Below are positions 1-9,658 of a stretch of DNA of 33,933 bases, in pieces. Within the stretch, counting starts at the first letter, position 1; each line of letters begins with the position of its first letter. Source of the DNA: Rhodospirillaceae bacterium (GTDB taxonomy: Bacteria > Pseudomonadota > Alphaproteobacteria > Rhodospirillales > Casp-alpha2); NCBI GenBank assembly GCA_018665815.1, contig JABJBP010000095.1, forward strand, positions 1 through 33,933. The letters are read 5' to 3'. The position numbers were made by a program, and so were the translations under genes. The notes beneath the pieces are model-generated. The model ran no database searches, was not told the DNA's origin, and saw only the letters and a list, made by a program, of their open reading frames with translations.

Positions 1-18
1 GTCCTTGAGGTTAGCCAT
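1..18 (-). CDS. atpG: ATP synthase F1 subunit gamma, N-terminal fragment
   Basis: Only the first six codons are in the window (ATG at 18-16, reading MANLKD, then the left edge). MANLKD is the usual N-terminus of alphaproteobacterial F1 gamma subunits. The gene follows atpA by 42 bases on the same strand, the expected H-A-G order of the F1 operon. The gamma subunit is the central rotor shaft coupling proton flow through Fo to catalysis in the alpha3beta3 head. The identity rests on these few residues plus synteny; nothing can be said about the rest of the protein. Confidence 0.8.
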
Positions 19-60
19 ATCTCGGCGTTCCGTTCCTTAAAGCTTCTCTGCGTCCCAGCC

Positions 61-1590
61 TTAGGCGAAGGTCTTGACGAAATCGTCGAGGAAGGCTTTG
101 AGTTTGCCTTCGGTTTCCTCGGATAACGCTTTTTCGGTGCGAATGGTCGTCAAAATGTCGCTGCCCTTGTCGCGGATCGTATCCAGGAACTGGCGCTCGA
201 AACGGACAACATCGCCGACCGCTACTTCATCCGTGTAACCGTTAACACCGGAATAAATCACGGCGACCTGTTCTTCGACGCTGAGCGGCGAGTACTGCGG
301 TTGCTTCAACAGTTCCGTCAGGCGTGCACCACGGGCCAGCAAGCGCTGGGTTGAGGCGTCCAAATCCGAGGCAAACTGCGCGAAGGCGGCCATTTCACGG
401 TACTGGGCCAATTCTAGTTTGATCGAGCCCGCAACCTGCTTCATCGCCTTGATCTGAGCGGCGGAGCCAACCCGGCTCACCGACAAACCGACGTTCACGG
501 CGGGGCGGATGCCTCTGTAGAACAGTTCCGTCTCCAAGAAGATCTGACCGTCGGTGATCGAAATCACGTTGGTCGGGATATAGGCGGACACGTCACCGGC
601 CTGGGTTTCAATGACCGGCAACGCGGTCAATGAGCCGAGACCGGCGTCTTCACCCATTTTGGCCGAGCGTTCCAGCAAACGTGAGTGCAAATAGAAGACG
701 TCGCCTGGGTAGGCTTCGCGGCCTGGCGGGCGGCGCAGCAACAGGGACATCTGGCGATAGGCAACGGCCTGCTTCGACAAATCGTCATAGCAGATCACCG
801 CGTGCATGCCATTGTCGCGGAAGTATTCACCCATGGTGCAGCCGGTATAGGGCGCCAGGAACTGCAGCGGGGCAGGTTCCGACGCCGTGGCCGCGACGAC
901 GATGGAATATTTCATCGCATCGTTGTCTTCGAGGGTTTTCACCAACTGGGCGACGGTCGAGCGTTTTTGGCCGATGGCCACGTATACGCAATAAAGTTTT
1001 TCCGACTCGTCGTCGCCTTCGTTGACGGCCTTCTGATTGAGGATGGTGTCGATGATCACCGCCGTCTTGCCGGTTTGGCGGTCACCGATGATCAACTCAC
1101 GCTGGCCGCGGCCAACAGGGATCAGCGAATCAATGGCTTTGAGGCCGGTCTGCACCGGCTCATGCACCGATTTACGGGGGATAATGCCAGGCGCTTTCAC
1201 TTCAACGCGCTGGCGGCTTTCCGCGTCAATCGGGCCCTTGCCATCAATGGGATTGCCTAAACCATCAACCACCCGGCCCAAAAGGCCCTTGCCGACGGGG
1301 ACGTCAACGATGGACCCGGTCCGTTTGACCGTGTCGCCTTCGCGGATTGTGCGGTCGTCGCCGAAAATCACGACACCGACGTTATCGGTCTCGAGGTTCA
1401 GCGCCATACCTTTGATGCCACCCGGGAATTCGACCATTTCACCGGCCTGGACCTTATCCAACCCGTGAATACGCGCGATCCCGTCACCGACGGAAAGCAC
1501 TTGTCCGACTTCCGCGACCTCGGCTTCAGAACCGAAATCAGCAATCTGTTTCTTGAGAATAGCGGAAATTTCCGCGGCACGGATTTCCAT
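61..1590 (-). CDS. atpA: ATP synthase F1 subunit alpha
   Basis: Alpha subunit of the F1Fo ATP synthase, carrying the non-catalytic nucleotide sites of the alpha3beta3 head on the cytoplasmic face of the membrane. The 509-residue length is normal. The P-loop GDRQTGKT is at about 169-176. The N-terminal beta-barrel ([11 protein letters not shown], about 34-44) and the [13 protein letters not shown] segment of the family are present, and the C-terminal helical domain is intact. The ATG at 1590 shares one base with the atpH stop (TAATG), so the two genes are probably translationally coupled. atpG follows 42 bases downstream. Nothing is unusual. Confidence 0.98.
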   Translation of the reverse strand: MEIRAAEISAILKKQIADFGSEAEVAEVGQVLSVGDGIARIHGLDKVQAGEMVEFPGGIKGMALNLETDNVGVVIFGDDRTIREGDTVKRTGSIVDVPVGKGLLGRVVDGLGNPIDGKGPIDAESRQRVEVKAPGIIPRKSVHEPVQTGLKAIDSLIPVGRGQRELIIGDRQTGKTAVIIDTILNQKAVNEGDDESEKLYCVYVAIGQKRSTVAQLVKTLEDNDAMKYSIVVAATASEPAPLQFLAPYTGCTMGEYFRDNGMHAVICYDDLSKQAVAYRQMSLLLRRPPGREAYPGDVFYLHSRLLERSAKMGEDAGLGSLTALPVIETQAGDVSAYIPTNVISITDGQIFLETELFYRGIRPAVNVGLSVSRVGSAAQIKAMKQVAGSIKLELAQYREMAAFAQFASDLDASTQRLLARGARLTELLKQPQYSPLSVEEQVAVIYSGVNGYTDEVAVGDVVRFERQFLDTIRDKGSDILTTIRTEKALSEETEGKLKAFLDDFVKTFA

Positions 1591-2150
1591 TACCCGACCC
1601 CTTTCATTGCAAGCCGAAGCTGCGACAGTTTTGTCTTTAATGATGTATCGACCATGCGCGAACCGACCTTGACGATCAGACCGCCGAGCAGGCTGTCATC
1701 GACTTTTGTATCGATGGCAACATTCGTGCCCATGGCTGTTTTAAGTGAATCCTTGATGGCGCCCAATTGGGCATCGGAAAGCGCTGTGGCGCTGAAAACC
1801 TCGGCCGTTGCTTCACCGCGCTTCGCGGCCAGCAGGGCTTGATAACCTTTGATCATGCCGGGCAATGAGAACAACCGGCGGTTTTTGGTGACAACGCCGA
1901 CAAAGTTCCGGGTCAATTGCCCGACCTGAGCGGCCTCCAAAATCGCGTCCATGGCCGTCAATTGATCGTCGCGAGAAATCACCGGGGAACGGATTAAGCG
2001 TTGTAAATCAGCGCTTTCGTCGACCATAGCGCCGATCGATGCCAAATCTGTGGCAACCGCATCGAGTTGCTTTTCGTCGTCCGCCAGCTCAAACAGCGCG
2101 GTCGCATAGCGGCCTGAAACGCCGGTGGCGCCGATGACATCCGATGACAC
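1590..2150 (-). CDS. atpH: ATP synthase F1 subunit delta (OSCP)
   Basis: Delta subunit, which links the top of F1 to the peripheral stator stalk. It is 186 residues, normal for the family. The N-terminal helical part ([12 protein letters not shown], about 12-23) and the C-terminal [20 protein letters not shown] signature (about 151-170) are clear. The start is GTG at 2150 with a GAGGGG Shine-Dalgarno about 9 bases upstream; no in-frame ATG lies near. It is the first gene of the visible F1 operon, so an operon promoter should lie in the 241-base gap towards priA. Confidence 0.95.
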   Translation of the reverse strand: MSSDVIGATGVSGRYATALFELADDEKQLDAVATDLASIGAMVDESADLQRLIRSPVISRDDQLTAMDAILEAAQVGQLTRNFVGVVTKNRRLFSLPGMIKGYQALLAAKRGEATAEVFSATALSDAQLGAIKDSLKTAMGTNVAIDTKVDDSLLGGLIVKVGSRMVDTSLKTKLSQLRLAMKGVG

Positions 2151-2391
2151 TTGGGATTTCCCCTCGTCTTTTATTGCCTGGCCGTTAAAGCCCTAGACTT
2201 CCTGGGCTTCTTTGCGGTTCATCCCGCGCGAAGCGGGCATTTCGTAACATACTAGATCAGGGCATGCAACACGACTCGGGGGTGATTTGCCGAGACGAAA
2301 ATTCATGGGTTTCCGCTGGTTTTGCTTGGGGTGAATATACGTTGGAAAACCGAAAAAATACAGTCCCGTGTGTCTTACAAACGTGTATCTC
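2151..2391. other. priA-atpH intergenic region, likely F1 operon leader
   Basis: This 241-base gap separates the priA stop from the atpH GTG. It must carry the F1 operon promoter unless atp is read through from priA. I could not find a -35/-10 pair good enough to name. Two small dyads are visible: AAGCCC (2188-2193) with GGGCTT (2204-2209), and CCCGC (2223-2227) with GCGGG (2233-2237). Neither is followed by a T-run on the minus strand, so neither looks like a standard priA terminator. Confidence 0.4.
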
Positions 2392-4587
2392 TCAAAAGAA
2401 GCTATAGGGGTCTACGTCAATCTGCACCCGAACCTTCTTTGGCCAGCGTGCGCGTCCCAACCATTCTCGAACTGCCGATTGGACATTGACCCCGGGCTTG
2501 GCCTTCAACAAAAGCCTGCGCCGGTGCCGGCCTCGGAGCAGGGCGATGGGCGCCGGCGCTGGGCCCAGCACCCGGACTTCCTGGGTTTTCGGCGCTGTCC
2601 GGGCAAGGTTTCGAGCGCCATCGTCAACGGCCACTTCGTCCTTGCCCGAGACAATCAGCGCGACCAGACGGCCGAAGGGCGGCATTTCGACGTCGCGGCG
2701 CGCCGACTGTTCAGCGGCCAGGAACGCGTCACGGTCACCGGCCGAAAGCGCCTGAATGACGGGGTGGTTCGCCATATAGGTTTGTAACAGAACCCGGCCG
2801 GGCTTTTCACCACGCCCGGCCCGCCCGGCAACCTGATAGAGTAATTGGTAGGTTCGCTCGGCGGCCCTGAGATCACCGCCCTGCAGGCCAAGATCGGCGT
2901 CAATGGCGCCGACCAGGGTCAATAGGGGGAAATGATATCCCTTGGCAACGATTTGCGTGCCGATGACAAGATCGACCTCGTGTCGTTCAATTTCTCCGAC
3001 CATGCGGGCGGCGGCGCTGGGGGACGCAATATTGTCGCTGGCCGCGATGATGACCCGGGCGTCGGGGAACGATCGCGCGACTTCTTCGGCCAACCGCTCA
3101 ACACCGGGTCCGCAGGCAACAAGGCTTTCCTCCGCCTCGCACGACGGACAGGCATCAGGCGGGTAAGCATTAAATCCACAGTGATGGCATTGCAAACGGC
3201 CCGCCAGGCGGTGTTCAACCAGCCACGCGGTGCAACGCGGGCACTGAAACCGGTGGCCGCAACGCCGACACAGCGTCAAGGGCGCATAACCCCGCCGGTT
3301 CAAGAACAGCAAAGCCTGTTCGCCATTGGCCAATGTTTTCTCCACCGCGTCGCGCAATGGCGGTGAAATCCAATCGCCACGGGGAGGTGGGGTCTTCAGC
3401 ATATCAACGACACCGATTTCGGGCAGGGCCGCGCCAGCATGGCGCAATGGCAGGTGCAGGCTGGTATAACGCCCGCTTTCGGCATTAACGATGGTTTCCA
3501 GTGATGGCGTCGCCGAGACCAATGTGATCGGCAAGTCACCCAGCTGGGCACGGACTACGGCCATGTCGCGGCCATTGTAAATGACGCCTTCTTCTTGCTT
3601 GAAGGCGCTTTCGTGTTCTTCATCGACGATGATCAGGCCAAGGTCGGCAAAGGGAAGAAACAGGGCCGAACGGGCGCCGACGATCACCGGCGTGCGGCCT
3701 TCGCTGACAGCCCGCCACGTCGCGCGGCGCTGAGCATGGGTAAGATCGGAGTGCCATTCCGCCGGCAGTGCGCCGAAACGGCGACGAAAGCGTTCCAGCC
3801 ACTGTGCGCTTAAGGCAATTTCCGGTAGCAGGACCAATACCTGCTGACCTTTCTTTAAGGTCTCGGCGACGGCCTGGAAGTAAACTTCCGTCTTCCCAGC
3901 ACCCGGCACGCCGTCCAATAAGGTCACACCGAAGCCGCCTGCGGCTGCATCGGCGGACAGGGTCTCGGCGGCCTCGGCCTGCTCGGTTGAAAGCTTGGGG
4001 CCGGCGTGTTCTGGATCCGGGGCGGGCGGCAATTTGAACACCGGCACGGACACCATTGTGACGGCGCCGGCGTCGGCCAATCCTTTGATGACACTGGTGC
4101 TGACACCGGCCTCGCGGGCCAGTTCGGTAAGGCCGCGTGGTGGGCCGTCGGCTGTGCACGCCAGCACCCGTTGGCGGGCCGGCGTCATGCGTATACCTCC
4201 CCCGACCGTGCCCTTGGTGTAGGCGGTCTGCGGTTTCGGCGGGTCCAGGGCATCGCTGACGCTCATCGCCATTTTCAACACCGCGCCGGGTGACGCCAGG
4301 GTATATCGGGCGACCCAATCAACGAACCGGCGGCTGGCATCGGGCAGCGCGCGGCAATCGTGAAGGCCGATAACCTCTTTTACTTTTGCCGCGTCAATGT
4401 CGCCCTTGCCCGGGCCCCAAACTACGCCGGAGGCCGTTCTGGGGCCTAAGGGAACGCGGACAAAGTCGCCGACAGCCAAGCGCATGCCGTTGGGCACGCG
4501 GTAATCGTAGGCGCTGCCCAAGGGTAGCGGCAGAAGAATGCTGACCTGGGTGCCGGCGGTAAATGTTTCAGCTGTGTCGGCGCTCAT
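2392..4587 (-). CDS. priA: Primosomal protein N' (replication restart helicase PriA)
   Basis: Superfamily 2 DNA helicase that recognises abandoned forks and reloads the replicative helicase. Its 731 residues match the family. The N-terminal 3'-DNA-binding domain (about 15-110) is followed by Walker A GVPGAGKT (226-233) and the DEEH Walker B box (322-325). Eight zinc-binding cysteines (C440, C443, C449, C452, C467, C470, C480, C483) lie in the helicase insertion. The GRAGRG motif VI is at about 588-593. The ATG at 4587 is the first Met of the conserved frame. It is divergent from the DUF484 gene and upstream of the atp operon, with which it has no known functional link. Confidence 0.96.
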   Translation of the reverse strand: MSADTAETFTAGTQVSILLPLPLGSAYDYRVPNGMRLAVGDFVRVPLGPRTASGVVWGPGKGDIDAAKVKEVIGLHDCRALPDASRRFVDWVARYTLASPGAVLKMAMSVSDALDPPKPQTAYTKGTVGGGIRMTPARQRVLACTADGPPRGLTELAREAGVSTSVIKGLADAGAVTMVSVPVFKLPPAPDPEHAGPKLSTEQAEAAETLSADAAAGGFGVTLLDGVPGAGKTEVYFQAVAETLKKGQQVLVLLPEIALSAQWLERFRRRFGALPAEWHSDLTHAQRRATWRAVSEGRTPVIVGARSALFLPFADLGLIIVDEEHESAFKQEEGVIYNGRDMAVVRAQLGDLPITLVSATPSLETIVNAESGRYTSLHLPLRHAGAALPEIGVVDMLKTPPPRGDWISPPLRDAVEKTLANGEQALLFLNRRGYAPLTLCRRCGHRFQCPRCTAWLVEHRLAGRLQCHHCGFNAYPPDACPSCEAEESLVACGPGVERLAEEVARSFPDARVIIAASDNIASPSAAARMVGEIERHEVDLVIGTQIVAKGYHFPLLTLVGAIDADLGLQGGDLRAAERTYQLLYQVAGRAGRGEKPGRVLLQTYMANHPVIQALSAGDRDAFLAAEQSARRDVEMPPFGRLVALIVSGKDEVAVDDGARNLARTAPKTQEVRVLGPAPAPIALLRGRHRRRLLLKAKPGVNVQSAVREWLGRARWPKKVRVQIDVDPYSFF

Positions 4588-4611
4588 GATGGCGGGTCGG
4601 GCTTTTGGTAT

Positions 4612-4637
4612 TTGTTAATCCGATCAAGGTCTATAAT
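4612..4637 (+). promoter_or_regulatory. Candidate sigma70 promoter for DUF484-xerC
   Basis: A perfect -10 hexamer TATAAT lies at 4632-4637, 40 bases before the DUF484 ATG. The best upstream element is TTGTTA (4612-4617), but the 14-base spacer is too short for a strong promoter, so only the -10 is convincing. The 90-base gap between priA and DUF484 must serve both divergent genes. Confidence 0.45.
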
Positions 4638-4677
4638 AGAGCGATTCGCGGCTCTGGCGAGAACTTGAGGAAATATC

Positions 4678-5421
4678 ATGACGCAACCCCAAGACCGACA
4701 TCAAACAGGTGGCGCCGAGGCCGGCGAAGCTGCCCCATTGAGCGACGATCAGGTGATTGATTTTTTACGCGAATCGCCAGATTTTCTGGTCCGTAATCCC
4801 GATATTTTCGATGACATGGAGGCGCCCGCGCGGTGGTCGGTGGATGGCGTTGTCGATATGCAGCACTATTTGATCAGCCGCAACCGCACGGAAATGGATG
4901 AATTGCGCGATTGCGCCCAGGATGTCATTGAGACTTCGCGTTCCAACATGTCCACGCAGACCCGGTCCCATGCCGCCGTGCTGTCATTGATGGCGGCGCG
5001 CGAATGGGGCGATATTGTGCATGTTGTCAGCCATGACTGGCCACTTTTGCTCGACGTTGATGTCGTTGCTATGGCCTTTGAGCCGCCGGATCGGCCCAGC
5101 CCGCTGTTGGCGGGCAGCGATATTGGAAAATTGGCCGCCGGGAGCGTCGATCTACTGATCGGCGACGACCAGGACGCCCGATTGCTGCGCGAAGCCCAAG
5201 ACGACGGCACGCTGTTTGGATCGGGGGCTGGTTTGGTAAAATCGGCGGCATTGATGCGTATGCGCCCCGGTGCGGGTCTGCCGCCGGGCATTCTGGCCTT
5301 GGGCGCGCGCAGCGTGACCTTCCATCCTGGACAAGGCACCGAATTGCTTGGGTTCTTGTGCCGGGTTTTGGAATCATGCATCGCGCGCAGCTTCGAAGCC
5401 CCGGAGGGCAGCGCCGGTTGA
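4678..5421 (+). CDS. DUF484 family protein
   Basis: 247-residue cytoplasmic protein of the DUF484 family (GAF-like fold), whose role is not established. The family hallmark is the N-terminal segment FLRESPDFLVRNPDIF (about 29-44), followed by a helical linker and a GAF-like domain (about 95-240). The ATG has GAGG 7 bases upstream. DUF484 genes very often sit directly before xerC, as here: the stop codon TGA (5419-5421) overlaps the xerC TTG start. Translational coupling suggests a role linked to chromosome dimer resolution or to xerC expression; this is inference. Confidence 0.88.
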   Translation: MTQPQDRHQTGGAEAGEAAPLSDDQVIDFLRESPDFLVRNPDIFDDMEAPARWSVDGVVDMQHYLISRNRTEMDELRDCAQDVIETSRSNMSTQTRSHAAVLSLMAAREWGDIVHVVSHDWPLLLDVDVVAMAFEPPDRPSPLLAGSDIGKLAAGSVDLLIGDDQDARLLREAQDDGTLFGSGAGLVKSAALMRMRPGAGLPPGILALGARSVTFHPGQGTELLGFLCRVLESCIARSFEAPEGSAG

Positions 5422-6371
5422 CCGCATTTTCCGCCGAGCCCAGTGTCATCGCCGCCATTCAGGAATGGCAAGACTGGTTGCGCCATGAACGCCGCGCTTC
5501 GGAACACACGCTCACCGGATACGCCCACGACCTCAGTGCTTTTTTGGCTTTCCTGGGCGAACACCTGGGCTATGCGCCGGGATTAAAGGAATTGGCCGGC
5601 CTGTCGGCGATCGATTTCCGCGGCTACTTGGCGCGGCGCAACAATGACGGTCTGTCGCGCACGTCGACGGCGCGAGCCGTGTCGACCTTGAAAAGTTTTT
5701 TCCGGCTGTTGGAGCGCCGCGGCTTGGCTGAGAACGCAGCGATCTTGGCGCTTAGGCCGCCCCGCCCGCACAAATCCATTCCCAAGGCGTTGAGCGCCGA
5801 AGACGCACTCGAGGCCATTGAGACCATTGAAGAGCTGAGCGATGAGCCTTGGGTCGGCAAGCGCGATCGGGCGTTCCTGGCTTTGTTGTACGGCTGCGGG
5901 TTGCGGATCGGCGAAGCCTTGGGCTTGAACCGAGGGCAATTGCCGCCGCCGGGCGCCGGCGCTGATTCCATCCGGGTCACCGGCAAGGGCAATAAGCAGC
6001 GTCTGGTGCCGATGTTGCCGGTGGTCCTCAGTGGCCTTCACGATTATCTGGACGCATGCCCATTCGACCTGGGTCCTGATGATCCGGTATTTGTCGGCGT
6101 GCGTGGTAAACGCCTCAATCCCGGTGTCGCGCAAAAACGTGTCCGCATGGTCCGCCAATTGCTGCGCCTGCCCGAGACGGCGACGCCCCACGCCATGCGT
6201 CATAGCTTTGCGACGCATCTGATGGCCGGCGGGGGTGATCTCAGGACCATTCAGGAACTGTTGGGCCACGCGTCCTTATCCACGACCCAGCGCTACACCG
6301 ATGTTGATGCGGCGCGGCTGCAATCGGTTCACGCCGCCGCACATCCACGCGCCCGGCGCTCCGGCAGTTAG
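5418..6371 (+). CDS. xerC: Tyrosine recombinase XerC
   Basis: Site-specific recombinase that, with XerD, resolves chromosome dimers at dif. The catalytic set is complete (numbering from the TTG start): R163 in CGLRIGEAL, K190 in TGKGNKQR, H258 and R261 in HAMRHSFATHL, H284 in LGHASLSTT and nucleophile Y293 in QRYT. The N-terminal SAM-like core-binding domain spans about 8-100. I chose TTG at 5418 because GGAGGG (5403-5408) is correctly spaced before it, it overlaps the DUF484 stop as TTGA, and the protein then has the usual length (317 aa). An upstream ATG at 5358 would overlap DUF484 by 64 bases without homology. The stop overlaps the convergent MFS gene by 4 bases. Confidence 0.94.
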   Translation: MTAFSAEPSVIAAIQEWQDWLRHERRASEHTLTGYAHDLSAFLAFLGEHLGYAPGLKELAGLSAIDFRGYLARRNNDGLSRTSTARAVSTLKSFFRLLERRGLAENAAILALRPPRPHKSIPKALSAEDALEAIETIEELSDEPWVGKRDRAFLALLYGCGLRIGEALGLNRGQLPPPGAGADSIRVTGKGNKQRLVPMLPVVLSGLHDYLDACPFDLGPDDPVFVGVRGKRLNPGVAQKRVRMVRQLLRLPETATPHAMRHSFATHLMAGGGDLRTIQELLGHASLSTTQRYTDVDAARLQSVHAAAHPRARRSGS

Positions 6372-7636
6372 ATTCCGATCGGCTGGGCTTTGTCCCTCAG
6401 CACATAAAGAAACACCGGCCCCGATGCGGCGATCAACCCGATGCCCGCGAAGGCCCATCCCCAAGCGGTGACACCGGCTTCAATGGTGCCGGTGGGCGTC
6501 GCCAAATCGAGCAATAGCCCGAACACCACGGGGCCCAGAAATGAGCCGGTAAACCCGATGCACGAATGCACCGCCATGGTGGCACCTCGGTAACCTTGCG
6601 GTGCCGCTGCCATGGCGCCAGCGGTGATTGAGGCCGAATCGGAGACCTGCGCGATGCAATAAATCATCGCCAGTCCGGCGACCAATGTGTAGGACTGATC
6701 GGCGATAAACCCGATGACCAACGCCATGGCGCTGGCGGTTAACATCATAAATGTGATCGCAATGCGGCGCCCGATCCGGCGTGACAATTCATTGCCCAAT
6801 ACACTGCCCAGAGGCCCAAATAGAATGGCGCCGGCGATGATGGTGGCGGGCGACACGCCCCACACGGGGCCGCCGCCGGTGCCGCCGGCGAACACCAGAT
6901 ACGCCACCGCCCAAGACCGAAACGCGAACAGCTCAAAATTATGCACAGCATAGGCCATGACGAAGGCCATGGCGTTGCGGCATCGCAGAACCGGGCGGAA
7001 ATCCAACAGGTGTGTACTCGGCGCCACGGCCGTTCTGGGATCTGGCCCGCGAACAGCGAAGTGTAATACCGTGATCGAGAACACAGGGCCCAGCGCCGTC
7101 ACGACGAAAGCCCAATGCCAGCTCCAATTGTCGGCAATGACGCCGCTCAGGAAGAACGACAGGGACAGACCCAATCCGAAGCCCGACACATAAAATGCCA
7201 CGCCGCGGCTGTGATCATAGTCCGGTGCGCGGACCTCCAGGTGATCGCTCAGCAGTTTCAGGCCTGGCATGTAGGTGCCGGCGACGCCGATCCCGCCCAG
7301 CAATCGAAACAACATGGCCGTCCAAAATCCGTCCGCCCAAAGGGTGAATCCCATGCCGGCGAGGATGGTTACAGTGGCGCAGAGGTAATAAATTCGGCGC
7401 GGCGGCACCCGATCGGTGAGGCTGACCAGGAACGGCACGGCGCCCAGATAGCCGACGAAGTAAATGCCGTTGATCCAACCGGCGTCGGTCTTGCTGAGCG
7501 ACCAGATATCGATGAAGTCTGGTAGTAGGGCGGCGAAGGTGCCTGAGCCCAGCATGGCGCCAACCTGGGCGGCTACGCAGGCTGCGATCAAGGGCATGGT
7601 TGAGGGCTTGGCCGAGCCGGAAGGCGTCGCCGGCAT
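6368..7636 (-). CDS. Major facilitator superfamily transporter
   Basis: 422-residue inner-membrane protein with about 12 hydrophobic segments in two halves. The loop between TM2 and TM3 carries the MFS-type sequence SLTDRVPPRR (about 72-81), and a second copy-like GNELSRRIGRR lies in the C-terminal half. The substrate cannot be read from sequence. The start ATG has AGGA about 9 bases upstream. It lies 48 bases downstream of the ArsP-type permease on the same strand, so the two are probably one transcript. Its stop overlaps the convergent xerC stop, leaving no room for a terminator between them. Confidence 0.85.
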   Translation of the reverse strand: MPATPSGSAKPSTMPLIAACVAAQVGAMLGSGTFAALLPDFIDIWSLSKTDAGWINGIYFVGYLGAVPFLVSLTDRVPPRRIYYLCATVTILAGMGFTLWADGFWTAMLFRLLGGIGVAGTYMPGLKLLSDHLEVRAPDYDHSRGVAFYVSGFGLGLSLSFFLSGVIADNWSWHWAFVVTALGPVFSITVLHFAVRGPDPRTAVAPSTHLLDFRPVLRCRNAMAFVMAYAVHNFELFAFRSWAVAYLVFAGGTGGGPVWGVSPATIIAGAILFGPLGSVLGNELSRRIGRRIAITFMMLTASAMALVIGFIADQSYTLVAGLAMIYCIAQVSDSASITAGAMAAAPQGYRGATMAVHSCIGFTGSFLGPVVFGLLLDLATPTGTIEAGVTAWGWAFAGIGLIAASGPVFLYVLRDKAQPIGI

Positions 7637-7684
7637 GTGTTTATGTCCTAGGTGGCTTTCCAGGCGTGCATTTGCTTTGCGAGT

Positions 7685-8722
7685 CTAGCCCGCGTAGAGC
7701 TGGAAGAGCAAACCGGCCGCCAAGGCGCCACCAAGCGACAAGACGATGTACCAGGCGAACAGTGGTGCCCGGACTAGGGCGAATACGGCGATGGCGGCGG
7801 GGATAGAGGTCACCGCACCGGCGACTAAAAACGCCATGCCAGCGCCGGGCATGACACCCATTTCCAGCAATCCCTGGATCAACGGCAGGGCAGCAAATCC
7901 ATTGAGGTAGGCGGGAACGCCGGTAATCGCCGCTAAGGGAATGGCCCAGGTGCTGCCAGCGCCGAGGAATTCGGCAATGGCGTCGGCCGGAATGAAGGCG
8001 ATCATCAGGCTTTCCAGCAGGAACGCCAGCGTTAGCCACTTCAGTAAAAACAGTGTGGTCTGGATGCCTTCCTTGGTAAACGCTTGGCGCCGGGCGGGCT
8101 CGCGCCACATGGCCCACATCACCGGCTTTTCGGTGCGGACAACGCCGCCACCGCAGCCACCGTTGCCGACATCATCGCGCAGTGGGTTTGCGAAGGCACC
8201 TTGCGCCATGACCAAACGGGTCGCGAAGCCGCCCATCAGGCCGAGGCCGACCGCAGCCATGGTCAATGCAACGGCGAAATCAAAACCCAGTGTGCCGGTT
8301 GCCAAAATAAACTTTGATGGATCCATCAAGGGCGAGGCCAGCCAGAATGCCATCACGGCGGGGACGGGTACACCCATAGACAACAGCGCGGCAATCAGCG
8401 GAATGACGCCGCACGAACAGAACGGCGACAGCCCGCCGAACACAGCCGCCATGACAATCATCACCGACATCCGGCCCTGAAAAGCGCGTGCGATCAAACC
8501 ATCACCCCCCGTCGCCTTGGCATAGGCAGCGATGGCGATGGCGAACAGCAGATAAGGCGCGATGCCGATCAAGGCCTCGACCGTGAACCGCGCACTGACA
8601 GGCGCTTGATCCGGCGCAAGCACCACGACGAGCGCAAATATAATCGCTGTCGCCAACCAGGCGCGGTCGATGGTGCCGATACGTTTACCGAGGTCAGTGG
8701 CCGCGAGAACCAGATTGGTCAT
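7685..8722 (-). CDS. ArsP/DUF318-type permease
   Basis: 345-residue membrane protein with roughly eight hydrophobic segments, matching the permease family that includes ArsP. The hallmark is the cysteine motif GGLSPFCSCGVIPL (about 96-109; C102 and C104). The family has a second repeat half, here VPAYLNGFAALPL. Characterised ArsP members export trivalent organoarsenicals through conserved cysteines, but many family members are uncharacterised, so substrate assignment is inference. A central cytoplasmic loop contains a Gly-rich GNGGCGGG with C190. It starts at ATG 8722 with AGGAG 6 bases upstream and a strong-looking promoter. No arsR gene is visible nearby. Confidence 0.85.
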   Translation of the reverse strand: MTNLVLAATDLGKRIGTIDRAWLATAIIFALVVVLAPDQAPVSARFTVEALIGIAPYLLFAIAIAAYAKATGGDGLIARAFQGRMSVMIVMAAVFGGLSPFCSCGVIPLIAALLSMGVPVPAVMAFWLASPLMDPSKFILATGTLGFDFAVALTMAAVGLGLMGGFATRLVMAQGAFANPLRDDVGNGGCGGGVVRTEKPVMWAMWREPARRQAFTKEGIQTTLFLLKWLTLAFLLESLMIAFIPADAIAEFLGAGSTWAIPLAAITGVPAYLNGFAALPLIQGLLEMGVMPGAGMAFLVAGAVTSIPAAIAVFALVRAPLFAWYIVLSLGGALAAGLLFQLYAG

Positions 8723-8741
8723 GTGTGTCTCCTGTACATTC

Positions 8742-8769
8742 TATATAACTGGAAATATGGAAATGTCAA
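8742..8769 (-). promoter_or_regulatory. sigma70 promoter of the permease-MFS unit
   Basis: On the minus strand a consensus TTGACA (plus-strand TGTCAA, 8764-8769) is separated by 16 bases from TATATA (8742-8747). The -10 ends about 20 bases before the permease ATG, leaving a short leader with AGGAG at 8729-8733. This is the best -35/-10 pair in the window. Confidence 0.65.
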
Positions 8770-8779
8770 ATATCGACAT
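8763..8779. promoter_or_regulatory. Inverted repeat over the permease -35 box, candidate operator
   Basis: ATGTC (8763-8767) and GACAT (8775-8779) form an exact inverted repeat with a 7-base AT-rich spacer. The left arm lies inside the TTGACA -35 element of the permease promoter, where a bound repressor would block RNA polymerase. A further TGTC lies at about 8801. The regulator is not identified; an ArsR-family or similar metal sensor would fit the ArsP family but none is encoded here. Confidence 0.45.
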
Positions 8780-8857
8780 AAGAACTAATTGATTTCGAGA
8801 TGTCGGGGCATTGATCGGGCCGATGGCGGTATCTAAGGTGCCGAACGGGGGAATTCG

Positions 8858-9658
8858 ATGACGGAAATGAACGACGCCGACAAAACAGTTTCGGAACTGG
8901 AACAACGGTTTCTAAAGATCGCGGGTGAAGACGGCGTTATTGATGGCGACGAGTTCCGCACTGCACTGGGGCTCAAGGACGACTATCTGACCAGCCGCCT
9001 GTTCGCCATGGTCGATGACGACGCCAGCGGTGAAATTGAACTCGGCGAATTTCTGGCCTTTGTCCGCACCTTGCTCGACGGTGACGAAGAGGCGCAGCTT
9101 CGCTTCGCTTTTCGATTACATGACCCCGACGACAGTGGTGAGATCGACCAGGGCGAATTGCGCCAATTGATCGCCGGTAGTGTTGCCCAGCACGGCCTTG
9201 AGATACCTGAAGGCGCGGTGAACGGCTTGACCGAGGCCTTGTTCCGGCGCACCGATACCGACGAAAGCGGTGAAATCAGTTTCGATGAATTCCGCGACGT
9301 CCTGGATGCTTATCCCACACTGAAGGCACAGATGACATTTTCGGGGGCGCGCTGGCTGAAGCCGCCGACACCCCCTCGACCCCGCGCTGGACCTACTGTT
9401 GGCGAACGTCTCCGTGAGTTCGGAAGACTGATCGCCAACAACAAGCCGACGAGTGTTTTTTTGATCTTGTTTGCGGCGGTCAATGTGGCGCTGTTTGTGA
9501 ATGCGGTGGAAACCTACGCCGCCCAAGGCGCCAACGGTTACGTGCAAATTGCGCGGGGCTGCGCTGAATTTCAACGGTGCGCTGATCCTCGTGCCCATGC
9601 TGCGCCATCTGTTGGGCATCATTCGCCAATCCACCATCGGCGGCCTGGTGCCGGTTGA
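8858..9658 (+). CDS. NOX5-like NADPH oxidase, N-terminal EF-hand part (frameshifted)
   Basis: The open frame encodes three canonical EF-hand calcium loops: DDDASGEIELGE (53-64), DPDDSGEIDQGE (89-100) and DTDESGEISFDE (133-144), after a degenerate first hand (about 24-32). A Pro-rich linker and the first membrane helix (about 198-215) follow. Homology to NOX5-type oxidases runs to IARGC (about 231-235), after which the frame yields unrelated residues. The expected continuation, LNFNGALILVP, is in the +1 frame from 9564. This is therefore the 5' half of one gene broken near 9554-9565. Start ATG 8858 is preceded by a GGGGGAA ribosome-binding site. Confidence 0.8.
   Translation: MTEMNDADKTVSELEQRFLKIAGEDGVIDGDEFRTALGLKDDYLTSRLFAMVDDDASGEIELGEFLAFVRTLLDGDEEAQLRFAFRLHDPDDSGEIDQGELRQLIAGSVAQHGLEIPEGAVNGLTEALFRRTDTDESGEISFDEFRDVLDAYPTLKAQMTFSGARWLKPPTPPRPRAGPTVGERLREFGRLIANNKPTSVFLILFAAVNVALFVNAVETYAAQGANGYVQIARGCAEFQRCADPRAHAAPSVGHHSPIHHRRPGAG

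Noticed and set aside
2151-2391. A specific atp operon promoter
   Set aside because: Several TTG/TA-rich pairs can be drawn but none has acceptable hexamers and spacing together.
8858-9658. EF-hand frame as a stand-alone calmodulin-like protein
   Set aside because: It continues into the first membrane helix and NOX sequence up to IARGC, and the next frame resumes the same family at once, so it is half of an oxidase gene.
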